A stretch of DNA of 64,000 nucleotides from Firmicutes bacterium ASF500 (GCA_000492175.2 CP097573.1:1860001-1924000); one strand, 5' to 3'. Counted from the stretch's first letter, positions 52,097 through 63,324 are shown. The notes: a model not told the origin generated them from the sequence alone. Translations and numbers: made by a program.

Positions 52097-52423
52097 TCAG
52101 CGTGACAGGATGAACACGCCGGCCAGGATGGCGGCGACGCCGATGAGCTTTTGTTTGGTGATCCGCTCGCCCAGGAAAGCGGTGGAGAGGAGCATAGACC
52201 AGATGTAGGTGAGGGCGGTCATGGGGTAGAGAACGGAGTAGTCCATAAGGCGGAGCAGGAGAATATTGAGTGCGGCCCCGGCCAGGTAGCAGCAGCCGCC
52301 CAGGTAGATCTTCGGGGTCCGGAACAGGTCGGACAGGCTGTCCACCCGGTCCATTCCGGCCTTGAGGAAAAATGCGCCCAGCGCCCCGATGAGGGTCATA
52401 GTCAAAACAGACAGCCAGATCAT
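52097..52423 (-). CDS. Small EamA/SMR-type transporter subunit (ArnF-like)
   Basis: 108 residues with four membrane segments. ALGAFFLKAGMDRVDSLSD and LTYIWSMLLSTAFLGERITK are typical of half-size EamA/SMR proteins such as ArnE/ArnF, which move undecaprenyl-phosphate-sugars. ATG 52423 overlaps the upstream stop (ATGA). Two different short subunits in tandem suggest a heterodimeric flippase. Confidence 0.8.
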   Translation of the reverse strand: MIWLSVLTMTLIGALGAFFLKAGMDRVDSLSDLFRTPKIYLGGCCYLAGAALNILLLRLMDYSVLYPMTALTYIWSMLLSTAFLGERITKQKLIGVAAILAGVFILSR

Positions 52424-52758
52424 TTTTCCGCCCCCTTCGAGGTGCTCAGGCATATCAGCCCGGCGGTGATGACCGCGATGCCAAGCAGCTTTTGTCCAGT
52501 AACGGCCTCATCCAGCACTAGTGCGCCCAATATGATGGACAGGGCGTATCCGGCGCTGAGCATGGGGTGGAGGACAGACAGCTCTCCAAAGCGCATAGCG
52601 GCCATCATCAGCAGAGCCCCGCAGCCGTACAGGGCGAAGCCAGCAATCAGGAAGGGCAGGGACTCCCGGGACAGCTTCCAGCACAGCTGGCCCAGGCAGG
52701 TGAGCAGGGCGGAGGCCAGCATCAGGGCGATGCCAGTTGACAGGTTCTTTTTTTTCAT
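52420..52758 (-). CDS. Small EamA/SMR-type transporter subunit (ArnE-like)
   Basis: 112 residues, four membrane segments (MLASALLTCLGQLCWKLS, FGELSVLHPMLSAGYALSII, then ITAGLICLST). ATG 52758 follows GGGAGGCGAC; the frame opens at 52773. Partner of the next gene. Role: flipping a lipid-linked sugar across the membrane (inference from neighbours). Confidence 0.8.
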   Translation of the reverse strand: MKKKNLSTGIALMLASALLTCLGQLCWKLSRESLPFLIAGFALYGCGALLMMAAMRFGELSVLHPMLSAGYALSIILGALVLDEAVTGQKLLGIAVITAGLICLSTSKGAEK

Positions 52759-52772
52759 CGCGTCGCCTCCCA

Positions 52773-53333
52773 TCAGGACTGTGGCCAGGGCCGGGGCGTC
52801 CCCTTCTCAACCAGCCAGGCTTGTCCCGCCAGCCGGGCCAGCGGGGCGTCGGAGCGGGAATCGGAGTAAAAGGCGTCGATTTTCTCCTCCGGGAAAGCCT
52901 GGCGCAGGCGGACGGCTTTTTCCTCCCCCCGGCAGTTGGGGCCCAGCAGCTCCCCCGTCTCCGGCGACACGGGGGAGGCCAGCCCCCGCACCCTCAGCAG
53001 GACGCAGGCGGGCAGGATGAGAAATTCCGGCGAGGCGGAGATAATCAGGTCGTCCTCCCGCCGCTGTTCCAGGTACCAGGGGTAGACGCGGGAGAGATTT
53101 TCCTCCCAGAATCGGACGATCTCCCCTTCCACGCCGGGGACATGGCGGAGGAAGCGGTAGAACCGGGCCTTAAACGCCTCCCGGCTCAGCAGTCCCGCCT
53201 TGAACAGCCCCCCGGCCAGCACAGCCCCCGGCAGGGCCATCAGGGCGGCAGGGCGGCGCTTGACGCAGAACCGCCAGAAATCCAGGGTGCTGTCCCCGGG
53301 GTAGATGGTGTGGTCAAAATCATAGACGTTCAC
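52773..53333 (-). CDS. HAD-family phosphatase
   Basis: 186 residues. Motif I DFDHT (5-9), motif II Ser in ISASPEF, and the late SDSRSDAPL motif IV match HAD-IB phosphatases. GTG 53333 follows GGAGGC. Overlaps the acyltransferase gene. Next to a DPPR-synthase-like gene, the likely job is removing the 5-phosphate from polyprenyl-phospho-phosphopentose. Confidence 0.85.
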   Translation of the reverse strand: MNVYDFDHTIYPGDSTLDFWRFCVKRRPAALMALPGAVLAGGLFKAGLLSREAFKARFYRFLRHVPGVEGEIVRFWEENLSRVYPWYLEQRREDDLIISASPEFLILPACVLLRVRGLASPVSPETGELLGPNCRGEEKAVRLRQAFPEEKIDAFYSDSRSDAPLARLAGQAWLVEKGTPRPWPQS

Positions 53334-54399
53334 GGGAGCCTCCTAAAAGCTTCGGCAAAAATTGAAAGACCAGCCAGTACAGCATGGACAGCAGGCAGAC
53401 AAAGACCACTGTCACCACCACGTTGATGACATAGGCCAGGGGGAGCTTGGCGTACCAGACCAGCTGAATCCTGGGCAGCAGAGCCATCAGCAGGGAGCCG
53501 CCGATGCCCTGGCAGAAGTAGAACACCAGCGCCGCCCGCCCCACCTGACACAGGGGGTTCTGAGGCGAGACGGAGGAGAGCTTCCCCCGCAGCCACAGGG
53601 CGGCAATGATGGCCAGTAGGGAGTAGCAGAGATAGACCGCGTTGGGCGGGAACTTCATATCCTGCATCCGCCGCCAGTCCAGACCCAGACGCCGGGCCGT
53701 CAGGACCATCAGGACGGCGTCCGCCGCCATGAGCCCCAGCGCCCAGGGCAGGCGGGGGATCACCGCTCTGCGGCACACCAGCCCCAGCAGGACAAAGGCC
53801 AGATAAAACAAAGTGACCTGAGACAGCAGGGGGATGCTTCCGCCCCGCCAGGTATAGACCAGCCCAACCAGGTCCACCGCCAGCGCCCCGCCCAGCAGAA
53901 CGGTCATCCATTTCTCGCTCCCGCCGGACAGCTGATAGGCCGCCCAGCGCAGCAGCATGGCAATGGGCACGGCCACATAGTAGACCTCCATAAACCACAT
54001 GCTGCTCATGACCACGGGCAGGGCGGTGTTCCACGCCACCTGGAACCGGAGGTTAGCCAGCAGATTTTCCAGCGTCAGCCCCTCCGCCGCCCCGAAGACC
54101 TCCCGGATCATCAGCAGCAAGGCGAAGTAGAACGCCAAAAACACCAGATATTTCAAATAGGTGTTAATCAGCGACATCAGATTTTTCTTCAAGGAGCGGA
54201 CATAGCCCAGGCTCCAGCCGGACAGGAAGAAAAAGAAGGACACATCCACCGCCAGGCTGATGGATTTCAGCGTCTCGGGGACATAGGCCTCCCCGGACCA
54301 GAAGGTGGTGTGGATGAAGATGATGTTCAGCGCGGCCAGCCCCCGGAGCAGGTCCAGTGAGCTGTCCCGCCCCTTGGGGGCGCGAGATGGCTTCGGCAC
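53320..54399 (-). CDS. Membrane acyltransferase (acyltransferase_3)
   Basis: 359 residues, about ten membrane segments. SLDLLRGLAALNIIFIHTTF near the start, VDVSFFFFLSGWSLGYV, and later SSMWFMEVYYV are the family pattern (OatA/WecH type). Transfers acyl groups, usually acetyl, onto glycans or lipids. GTG 54399 follows AAGGAGG. Confidence 0.85.
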   Translation of the reverse strand: MPKPSRAPKGRDSSLDLLRGLAALNIIFIHTTFWSGEAYVPETLKSISLAVDVSFFFFLSGWSLGYVRSLKKNLMSLINTYLKYLVFLAFYFALLLMIREVFGAAEGLTLENLLANLRFQVAWNTALPVVMSSMWFMEVYYVAVPIAMLLRWAAYQLSGGSEKWMTVLLGGALAVDLVGLVYTWRGGSIPLLSQVTLFYLAFVLLGLVCRRAVIPRLPWALGLMAADAVLMVLTARRLGLDWRRMQDMKFPPNAVYLCYSLLAIIAALWLRGKLSSVSPQNPLCQVGRAALVFYFCQGIGGSLLMALLPRIQLVWYAKLPLAYVINVVVTVVFVCLLSMLYWLVFQFLPKLLGGSRERL

Positions 54400-54415
54400 A
54401 GCGGTTTCCTCCTTT

Positions 54416-55315
54416 TTACAGCCCGGGCAGATAGATCAGCGCCACTACCGCCAGCCCCAGCAGGGCGGACAGCCCCAGCAGCACCTTGTCGTGCATGACC
54501 ACGTCCACCGGGTCGCCGAAGGAGTCGGACTCGATGTCAGCGCTGTACTTCATCAAAATGATGATGACCAGGGGGACGGTCCAGATCAGCTTGTCGGTGC
54601 CGTATTTGGCGGTGATCTCCCCGTCGGCGCTCCACAGGGCGTAGAAGGTGACGGCCAGGGTGAGGCAGAGATACATAAATTTATCCAGGAATTCATAGGA
54701 GTAATATTGCAGCACCCTTCGGGTGTTCCCGCCGCTGTCCCTGGTCTTTTTCAGCTCGTTGCGCCGCTTGCCCAGGCCCAGATAGAAGGACAGGGCGAAA
54801 ACGGTGAGGTAGACCCAGGCCGAGGTGACCGAGCCCACGATAGCCGCTCCGTAGAGCACCCGGAGGACGAAGCCCAGCACCAGCAGCACGATGTCCAGGA
54901 AGGGGACGTGCTTCAGCCCCAGGCTGTAGCCCATGTTGACGGCGAAATAGGCCCCCATCAGCAGCAAGCTCTCCCCCCGGTTGCCGAAGGCGGCCAGCTG
55001 GATGGTCAGGGCGGCGGCCAGCAGTCCCCCCGCCAGGACCCAGGCCGCCGGGATGGGCACCGCCCCGGCGGCGATGGGCCGGCTCCGCTTGACCTCGTGC
55101 TGGCGGTCAGACTCCACATCCCGGATGTCGTTGACCACATACACCGCCGAGGTGAGCAGGCAGAAGGCGGCAAACCCCAGCATGACCTGTCCCAGCACGG
55201 CGGGGTTGAACAGGTCCCGGTTGAAGGTGATGGAAACAAAGATTAGAAAGTTTTTAATATAGTGCTTGGGCCTCATGAGCTTGACCAGCTCCAGCGGGCG
55301 AAGGTTTTTTTTCAT
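54416..55315 (-). CDS. UbiA-type decaprenyl-phosphate phosphoribosyltransferase-like
   Basis: 299 residues, eight or nine membrane segments. Prenyl-phosphate site LMRPKHYIKNFLIF and the metal-binding NDIRDVESDRQHEVKRSRP (first Asp-rich motif) match DPPR synthases (Rv3806c type), which join PRPP to decaprenyl phosphate. ATG 55315 follows GAGGAGGCGAG. One base separates it from the transferase gene upstream. This gene gives the cluster its pentose assignment. Confidence 0.85.
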   Translation of the reverse strand: MKKNLRPLELVKLMRPKHYIKNFLIFVSITFNRDLFNPAVLGQVMLGFAAFCLLTSAVYVVNDIRDVESDRQHEVKRSRPIAAGAVPIPAAWVLAGGLLAAALTIQLAAFGNRGESLLLMGAYFAVNMGYSLGLKHVPFLDIVLLVLGFVLRVLYGAAIVGSVTSAWVYLTVFALSFYLGLGKRRNELKKTRDSGGNTRRVLQYYSYEFLDKFMYLCLTLAVTFYALWSADGEITAKYGTDKLIWTVPLVIIILMKYSADIESDSFGDPVDVVMHDKVLLGLSALLGLAVVALIYLPGL

Positions 55316-55316
55316 G

Positions 55317-57071
55317 TCAGCTCGCCTCCTCCTCAAGTTCGGTAAAGTAGTATAGCGGGTGATGGTCGAACAGTGACTTGACGTTGGGGTCCTCCGGGAT
55401 ATACCACAGGAAGAAGTTGGTGATCCCCGCGTCATAGATGTTGAACATCCTGCCCTCAAAGCGGCCCGCTCCGCTGTAGCCCAGGCCGATCCGCTGGGTC
55501 TGGGTGAGCTCCTTGAGCTCCGCCAGCTGGCTCCAGGTGCGGCCGGCGTTTTTCATCAGGACCAGATTTGCCCCCGCGTTGGGGAGCAGGTTGCCGCACA
55601 GCAGTCCGGCCAGAAGCAGGCCGCAGGCCAGCGCCCCCCGGCTCCTCCGCCGGTTCCACCAGGCGAAGAGGAAGAGCATAGCCGCCACCGGGACCAGAAA
55701 CAGGGCGGTAAAATACCGGGCCCAGCTCAGTCCGGGGATGAACAGGATGGACAGGGCCAGCATGGCCGACAGCAGAAGGGACAGCCGGAACAGCTCCGGC
55801 CTGCTCCTCCGGCACCGGACCAGGGCCAGAACGATAACCGCCGCGCTGATCAGGAAAATCCCGCTGAACAGCACCCCCCAGCCCGCCGTCCGCACGTCGC
55901 AGGAGGGGGCGCAGATCAGCTCCTCCCCGGTGACGGTGAAGGGCAGCTTCCACTCCACGGCGGTAATCTCCAGGCTGGTGTTGGTCCGGGAGAAGAGGGA
56001 GGCCGTGAACCGGCCCAGGTTGCCCATGGACTGAAAGGCCGGGGCCAGCTGGGAGGTAATCAGCTCGGTGGAGCCCTCGCCGATCATGGTATATACCGGA
56101 TTACGGTACCGGATGGTGTTGGTCACATAAGAGGTGGCCCCCAGGAACAGCACCCCGGACAGCACACTGCCCGCCAGCAGGCAGAACCGCCCCCGGAGTG
56201 CCCGCGCCGCCCCGGCCAGTCCCCCCTGCCGCAGCTCCCCTGCCGTCCAGAAGCCGAAGAAGGTGAGGCAGAGGACGGCAAAAAAGAGGGTGGAGGAAAA
56301 CTTCAAATTGAACCCGATGCTGATACTGGCAAAGATCAAATACCCCGCCAGCGGCCTCAGCTCCCCCTCTGGGTGGAAGGTGAAATAGAGCAGCCCCATG
56401 AGGCACAGCAGGAGCATATTGGCCAAAGTACCGTCGTTGTAGTAGGTGAACATCTGGGAGGCGCTCACCGGGGTGACCACCGCCAGCCCGGCGCACAGGG
56501 CGGACTGCCAGCCCTTGAAGAGCCCGGTGTGGAGCAGCAGGCCCCAGCCCAGGAAAAAGCCCGCCGCCATCAACAGCAGGCCGCTGGCCTTGCCCGCCTC
56601 GATGTTGCCGGTGAAGCTGTGGACGCAGGCGCCGAAGAGCTCGGTGGCCTTGGGGTAGGCGTCATACCAGCTCTCGGTGCAGTGCTCCAGGAAGGGGTAG
56701 TCCGCCGCGAAGGCGTAGAAGCTCTCCCGCAGGGGGTTCCAGCCCCAGGTCAGCGCCCCGGTGATTCCCTTGTGATAGGTGTTGCCGTCCCAGGACCAGT
56801 CGTCCACATAGCCGGACACCGCCAGGCACAGGGCCAGCACCGCCAGTCCGGCCAGCACCGCCGCCGCCCCCTGCCTCCGGGAGCCGGACCGGGACAGGAC
56901 GCCCGCCGCCCCCGCGGCCAGCACCGCCGCCGGGAAGTGAAGCCGCCCCACCGGCACACCGATGACAAAGAGAAGGGTGGCCAGGGCCAGGGTAAAAAAC
57001 ACAGCGTTCAGCAGGAACAGCCCAAGGGACAACAGGAACCGCTCCCCATTCCGCCGTCTGAGATCGTCCAC
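55317..57071 (-). CDS. GT-C membrane glycosyltransferase
   Basis: 584 residues with about 11 membrane segments and the acidic first-loop motif DDWSWDGNTYHKG (about 100-112), as in PMT/ArnT/Emb-like GT-C enzymes that use polyprenyl-phosphate sugars. A C-terminal external domain of about 100 residues follows. GTG 57071 is selected because AAAGGAGTTTC lies just upstream. First gene of the six-gene operon and the likely sugar transferase. Confidence 0.8.
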   Translation of the reverse strand: MDDLRRRNGERFLLSLGLFLLNAVFFTLALATLLFVIGVPVGRLHFPAAVLAAGAAGVLSRSGSRRQGAAAVLAGLAVLALCLAVSGYVDDWSWDGNTYHKGITGALTWGWNPLRESFYAFAADYPFLEHCTESWYDAYPKATELFGACVHSFTGNIEAGKASGLLLMAAGFFLGWGLLLHTGLFKGWQSALCAGLAVVTPVSASQMFTYYNDGTLANMLLLCLMGLLYFTFHPEGELRPLAGYLIFASISIGFNLKFSSTLFFAVLCLTFFGFWTAGELRQGGLAGAARALRGRFCLLAGSVLSGVLFLGATSYVTNTIRYRNPVYTMIGEGSTELITSQLAPAFQSMGNLGRFTASLFSRTNTSLEITAVEWKLPFTVTGEELICAPSCDVRTAGWGVLFSGIFLISAAVIVLALVRCRRSRPELFRLSLLLSAMLALSILFIPGLSWARYFTALFLVPVAAMLFLFAWWNRRRSRGALACGLLLAGLLCGNLLPNAGANLVLMKNAGRTWSQLAELKELTQTQRIGLGYSGAGRFEGRMFNIYDAGITNFFLWYIPEDPNVKSLFDHHPLYYFTELEEEAS

Positions 57072-57186
57072 AGCAGAAACTCCTTTCGCTCCGCCGGCCC
57101 CAGCGGGCCGGTGAATACACGATGATAAAATCATATTTTACCATAACAGGGACGGATTGACAAGACGGAGGGGTAGAATTTCAGAC

Positions 57187-57220
57187 AAAAAAAGGGGGCA
57201 TCTCCAAATGGAGACGCCCC
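57187..57220 (-). terminator. Terminator of the 37-aa gene
   Basis: GGGGCGTCTCC/GGAGATGCCCCC stem followed by TTTTTTT on the minus strand. Confidence 0.9.
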
Positions 57221-57221
57221 A

Positions 57222-57335
57222 CTACCGGTCGCTGGCCAGCCAGCCCTCTCCCTGGAAAATCAGGTCGTCCAGGTCGGGGCGGCGGGGCGCGGCGCTGTCA
57301 GGCAGGTCGGGAACAGAAATCGGTTTCTCAGCCAT
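57222..57335 (-). CDS. 37-residue peptide gene
   Basis: ATG 57335 with GGAGGAG 8 nt upstream encodes 37 residues (start MAEKPISVPDLPD, end FQGEGWLASDR), rich in D and P, with no signal or membrane segment. A strong terminator follows at once, so the unit is complete. The frame conservation and the ribosome site support translation. Could be a small regulatory or precursor peptide; no family recognised. Confidence 0.55.
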   Translation of the reverse strand: MAEKPISVPDLPDSAAPRRPDLDDLIFQGEGWLASDR

Positions 57336-57434
57336 AGCGTTTACTCCTCCACAGTGCATTCTGAATATGTGATATACATATCAGTATATGCGGCGGGGCG
57401 GAGGATATGTGTACCTTCGCGTACAACTAAGCGG

Positions 57435-58061
57435 TCAGGAAAGCGTCTTGACGTACCGGTCTCCCTGGGGGGTGAAGCCCATTTTTCTCAAATATTTCTC
57501 GTGGGCGGGGGAGGAGGCCTGGGCGGTCAGCCTGCGGACCCCCTCGCCGGGGAGGCGGCCATAGAGATACCGGCCCACCGAGCAGTCCCGGTACTGGGGG
57601 ACGGCGTAGTCCAGCAGGACCTCCAGCTCCCCGTCTCCCAGGTCCTTCCCCATCAGGAGCCCGGCGGGCACGGTGTTCACATAGACAAAATAGGACCGCC
57701 CGGCCTGGACGGCCTCCCCCTCAAAGCCGGGGAAATAGGTCTGAATGTCCGCCCTGTGGAAGTCCAGGAAGTGCTTGAAGTAGAGGCCGTCCGGCTCGGC
57801 GGGGAGGAGGTTGAAGAACTGCTCCGTCCGGGCCATGCGGACCAGATAGAAGATGTTGACCCCCACCAGGCAGAAATTCATCACCGCCGTGGGCAGTGAG
57901 CCGATGCACAGCGCGTAGATGGCGAAAATCAGCGAGCCCACCATGTTGATGACCCTCAGCTTTACCACCGATGTCATCAGCAGGGAGACCAGCACCAGGA
58001 GCGAGGCGAAATAGCCTACCAGCTCTAAAAGCATTTCCGGAGACACAAAATAACCCCCCAT
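57435..58061 (-). CDS. YgjV-like membrane protein with GNAT-like C-terminus
   Basis: 208 residues. Three or four membrane segments over the first 85 residues (LLELVGYFASLLVLVSLLMT, LRVINMVGSLIFAIYAL) match the YgjV family. The C-terminal 110 residues look like a GNAT-type fold (YAVPQYRDCSVGRYLYGRL, YLRKMGF). A GTG at 58046 with GGGGGG upstream is an alternative start. The catalytic acyl-CoA loop is not clear. Confidence 0.75.
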   Translation of the reverse strand: MGGYFVSPEMLLELVGYFASLLVLVSLLMTSVVKLRVINMVGSLIFAIYALCIGSLPTAVMNFCLVGVNIFYLVRMARTEQFFNLLPAEPDGLYFKHFLDFHRADIQTYFPGFEGEAVQAGRSYFVYVNTVPAGLLMGKDLGDGELEVLLDYAVPQYRDCSVGRYLYGRLPGEGVRRLTAQASSPAHEKYLRKMGFTPQGDRYVKTLS

Positions 58062-58239
58062 TTTCTAAAATACAGCTTTCATTATAGCATAATGCCGGGC
58101 GGGTTTCAACAGCGGCTCCGGTCCACCGGGGTAAGGACATATGCCCCTCCCGCCGCGGAGAAAATATTGTCTAATCTGTGCAAAATTTCCCGATCAAAAT
58201 TGTATGTATAATACAAATCACAATTTCTATCGCAAAAAG

Positions 58240-58281
58240 AGGACTTATGTCCTATATTATCGAGAGGACATGTGTTATAAT
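58240..58281 (+). promoter_or_regulatory. Palindromic operator and -10 box before bmpA
   Basis: AGGACTTATGTCCT (58240-58253) is a palindrome, and its half-site AGGACAT recurs at 58265-58271. TATAAT lies at 58276-58281. A regulator probably controls nucleoside uptake here. No purine riboswitch core is seen. Confidence 0.5.
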
Positions 58282-58341
58282 TTGTTATCAACCGCATAAG
58301 CGGCTGAAGCACCATTCCATTTTACGAAAAGGAGAATTATT

Positions 58342-59598
58342 ATGAAAAAGCTTGTCTCTGCGCTCCTTGCCGGCGCGATGGTCCTGTCTCTGGCCGCCTG
58401 CGGCGGCGGTGGCGGCTCCAGCAGCAGCAAACCCGCCTCCGGGAGCAATCCCCCCGCCGCTGGCAGTAACCCCACTGGCAGCAATCCCGCCGCCAGCGAG
58501 CCCGCGACCGGCGCCGCCGCTGAGATGAAGATCGCCATGGTCACCGACTCCGGCGACATCACCGACCAGAGCTTCAACCAGACCACCTATGAGACCGCCA
58601 AGGCCTGGAGCGAGGCCAACGGCGCTTCCTTCAAGTACTTCAAGCCCGAGAAGGACACCGACGAGGCCCGGAACGCCAGCATCGACCAGGCCATTGCCGA
58701 CGGCGCCAACATCATCATCCTTCCCGGCTACATGTTCGCCCCCTCCCTGGTGGCCCAGACCGAGCTGTACCCCGACGTGAAGTTCATCGGCCTGGACGTG
58801 GGCGCCGGCGACATCTGCGAGAAGGGCGTGGGCGAGGGCTATACCTACAACCCCGCCGACTACAATGTAGGCGACTACTACAACACCGAGAACACTTACT
58901 GCGCCACCTATCAGGAGGAGATCTCCGGCTACATGGCCGGCTACGCCGCCGTCAAGCTGGGCTATAAGCACCTGGGCTTCCTGGGCGGCATGAGCGTGCC
59001 CGCCGTGCAGCGCTTCGGCTATGGCTACGTCCAGGGCGCTGACGCCGCCGCCGCCGAGATGGGCATCACCGGCGACGTGGAGGTGGAGTTCGTCTACGGC
59101 AACCAGTTCTACGGCGACGCCGACATCACCGCTTACATGGACACCTGGTACAAGTCCAAGAACGTAGAGGTCGTCTTCGCCTGCGGCGGCGGCATCTACA
59201 CCTCCGCCGCTGAGGCCGCCGCCAAGGTGGGCGGCAAGGTCATCGGCGTGGACGCCGACCAGTCCTCCAAGATCAACGAGTACGGCGCCAACATGACCGT
59301 TACCTCCGCCATGAAGGGCCTGGACGCCACCATCAACATGATGCTCACCGACATCAAGGACGGCAAGTGGGCCGACCATGTGGGCAAGATCGAGAACCTG
59401 GGCATGGTCTCCGACGACCCCGGCGAGAACTATGTCCAGCTGCCCCGGGCCACCACTCAGTGGGGCGACAACTTCACCGAGGACGACTATCTCCAGCTGG
59501 TGAAGGACATCCACGGCGGCAAGATCACCATCTCTAACGACATCACCGCTATGCCCTCCGTTTCCATCAAGGTGAACGAGTACGGCAACATCAAGTAA
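58342..59598 (+). CDS. bmpA: BMP-family nucleoside-binding lipoprotein
   Basis: 418 residues. Signal peptide with lipobox LSLAACG (Cys about 21), a Gly/Ser/Pro linker, then a periplasmic-binding fold of the PnrA/BmpA type: ITDQSFNQTTYETAKAWSE, PGYMFAPSLVAQTELYPD, EISGYMAGYAAVKLGY. It captures nucleosides for the ABC importer encoded next. AAAAGGAGAATTATT precedes ATG 58342. A terminator-like hairpin follows, allowing more lipoprotein than transporter. Confidence 0.92.
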   Translation: MKKLVSALLAGAMVLSLAACGGGGGSSSSKPASGSNPPAAGSNPTGSNPAASEPATGAAAEMKIAMVTDSGDITDQSFNQTTYETAKAWSEANGASFKYFKPEKDTDEARNASIDQAIADGANIIILPGYMFAPSLVAQTELYPDVKFIGLDVGAGDICEKGVGEGYTYNPADYNVGDYYNTENTYCATYQEEISGYMAGYAAVKLGYKHLGFLGGMSVPAVQRFGYGYVQGADAAAAEMGITGDVEVEFVYGNQFYGDADITAYMDTWYKSKNVEVVFACGGGIYTSAAEAAAKVGGKVIGVDADQSSKINEYGANMTVTSAMKGLDATINMMLTDIKDGKWADHVGKIENLGMVSDDPGENYVQLPRATTQWGDNFTEDDYLQLVKDIHGGKITISNDITAMPSVSIKVNEYGNIK

Positions 59599-59613
59599 AT
59601 CACACACGCGGCG

Positions 59614-59652
59614 GACAACGGGAGCGCCAAAGCCGCTCCCGTTGTCTCTTTT
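59614..59652 (+). terminator. Intercistronic terminator between bmpA and the importer genes
   Basis: GACAACGGGAGCG/CGCTCCCGTTGTC stem, then TCTTTTTT. Probably partial, setting the ratio of binding protein to transporter. Confidence 0.85.
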
Positions 59653-59709
59653 TTAAATGTATGATCCCGCCAGGGGCGGAGCAGGATACAGAAGAAGGAG
59701 GGAGAGAGT

Positions 59710-61241
<1,532 letters not shown>

Positions 61242-61245
<4 letters not shown>

Positions 61246-62363
61246 GCTTGAAGAAACGGGAGAGCCTTCTGCGCAACGGGAGCTTTCAGACCATCCTCGC
61301 CTCCCTTCTGTGCATCGCGCTGGGCCTGCTGGTGGGCTATATCGTCCTGCTCATCATCAACCCCGGCGGCGCGTCCAAGGCCATTATGGCCATTTTGAAA
61401 AACTATATGTACTACCCCAGCGCGGCGGCGGCCAAAAAGTATCTTGGCACCACCCTGGTCAACGCCTCCGCCCTGCTGATGTGCTCGCTGTCGGTGCTCT
61501 TCGCCTATAAGGTGGGCCTGTTCAACATCGGCGCGGCAGGGCAGTACGTAGTGGGCGCGGGGGCCTGCATCTACGGCGCGCTGGCCCTGAAGCTGCCCTG
61601 GTACCTCTGCCTCATCTTCGCCATCCTGGCCGCCGCCCTGGCGGGGGGCGTCTCCGGGGCGTTGAAGGCCTACTTCAACGTCAACGAGGTCATCTCCTGC
61701 ATCATGCTCAACTGGATCTCCCTCTACTGCGTGAACATGCTGCTGGCCAAGGTGAAGGAGCAGTCCACCCCCTACACCATCCCCCTGTCCACCGGCAACC
61801 CCGGGGCCCTGCTGCCCAACATGGGGCTGGACAAGCTGTTTTCCAAAAACGAGTTCGTCACCATCGGTCTGCCCCTGGCGGTGATTATGGCTGTTCTGGT
61901 GTGGGTCCTTCTGGAAAAGACCAAATTCGGCTATGAGCTCAAGGCCACCGGCCTGAACAAGAACGCCGCCAAATACTGCGGCATGAAGGAGCAGCGCAAC
62001 GTTATCCTAACCATGATGATCGCCGGGGGGCTGGCCGGCTGTGCCGCCGGCATCTACTACCTCACCGGCATCGAGCAGTGGATGGTACAGCAGACCTCCG
62101 TGCCCGCCATGGGCTTCAACGGCATCGCTGCCGCTTTCCTGGGCGGACTGAGCCCCATCGGGACCATCTTCTCCTCCTACTTCATCCAGCATATCACCAG
62201 CGGCGGCACCTATGTGGACAAGAGCATGTACTGCACCCAGATCTCCGACCTGATCTCCGCGTTCATCATCTATCTGTGCGGCTTCGTCCTCTTCTTCAAA
62301 ATGTGGCTCAACCGCTGGCTGGACAAGCGGGACGAGAAGGCCAAGAAAGGAGGCGACGCATAA
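61242..62363 (+). CDS. Nucleoside ABC importer permease 1 (NupB/YufP type)
   Basis: 373 residues, about ten membrane segments of the BPD_transp_2 family: GLFNIGAAGQYVVGAGAC, FNVNEVISCIMLNWIS, MGFNGIAAAFLGGLSPIGT. Overlaps both neighbours. Confidence 0.92.
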
Positions 62364-63304
62364 TGCTGCTGCTCATCCAATACACCCTGATCTTCGCGTC
62401 TGTGCTGGTGCTGGTGGCCCTGGGGGGCTGCTTCTCGGAGCACAGCGGCGTCATCAACATCGGCCTGGAGGGCATCATGGTCATGGGCGCCCTGGGGGGC
62501 GCGCTGGCGATGAAGTACCTCACCGGTAAGGTCCCCGGCCCCGTGATGCTCTTGGCGGTGATCATCGCCGCCTGCGGAGTGGGGATGGTCTTCTCCCTGC
62601 TTCTGGGCGTAGCCGCCATCCGGTTCAGCGCGGACCAGACCCTGGTGGGCACGGCGCTGAATCTGCTGGGCCCCGCCGCCGCCGTGGTGCTGGTCCGGGC
62701 CATCAACATGGCCGAGAGCGCCGACAACGTCTCCTCCACCGTGGCCTATGGCCCGGCCAAGCGGGCCTTCCTCGTGAACATCGGCATGTTTGAGTTCAAC
62801 TGGTTCATGCTCATCTCCTTCCTGGTTTTGGCTGCCTCCTATATCGTGCTGTACAAGACCCGCTTCGGCCTGCGGCTGATGGCCTGCGGCGAGCACCCCC
62901 AGGCCGCCGACTCGGTGGGCATCAACGTCTACCGGATGCGGTACGCCGGCGTGCTCATCTCCGGCGCGCTGGGCGGACTGGGTGGACTGGTGTATATCAC
63001 CGCCGGCGTCAGCGAGTGGAAGTTTGAAAACGGCGTGGCCGGCTTTGGCTTCCTGGCTCTGGCCGTGATGATCTTCGGCCAGTGGAAGCCGGTGAACATC
63101 GGCCTGGCCGCCCTGCTGTTCGGCCTGTTCCGGGCCCTGTCCAACGTGTACACCGGCTTCGACGCCCTGGTGGCCCTGAAGCTGCCCAGCACGGTCTACA
63201 ACATGTTCCCCTATATCATCTCCCTGGTGGTCCTGGTGTTCGTCTCCAAGAAGTCCAGAGCCCCCAAGGCGGAGGGCATCCCCTACGACAAGGGACAGCG
63301 ATAA
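62363..63304 (+). CDS. Nucleoside ABC importer permease 2 (NupC/YufQ type)
   Basis: 313 residues, BPD_transp_2 family: [57 protein letters not shown] 62363 uses the last base of the upstream stop; GGAGGCGACGC lies before it. Partner of permease 1. Confidence 0.92.
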   Translation: MLLLIQYTLIFASVLVLVALGGCFSEHSGVINIGLEGIMVMGALGGALAMKYLTGKVPGPVMLLAVIIAACGVGMVFSLLLGVAAIRFSADQTLVGTALNLLGPAAAVVLVRAINMAESADNVSSTVAYGPAKRAFLVNIGMFEFNWFMLISFLVLAASYIVLYKTRFGLRLMACGEHPQAADSVGINVYRMRYAGVLISGALGGLGGLVYITAGVSEWKFENGVAGFGFLALAVMIFGQWKPVNIGLAALLFGLFRALSNVYTGFDALVALKLPSTVYNMFPYIISLVVLVFVSKKSRAPKAEGIPYDKGQR

Positions 63305-63324
63305 CTGAGAAAGGGCGGAAAATC

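Noticed and set aside
58062..58341. Purine riboswitch before bmpA
   Set aside because: The conserved junction and loop sequences are not found; a DNA operator fits better.
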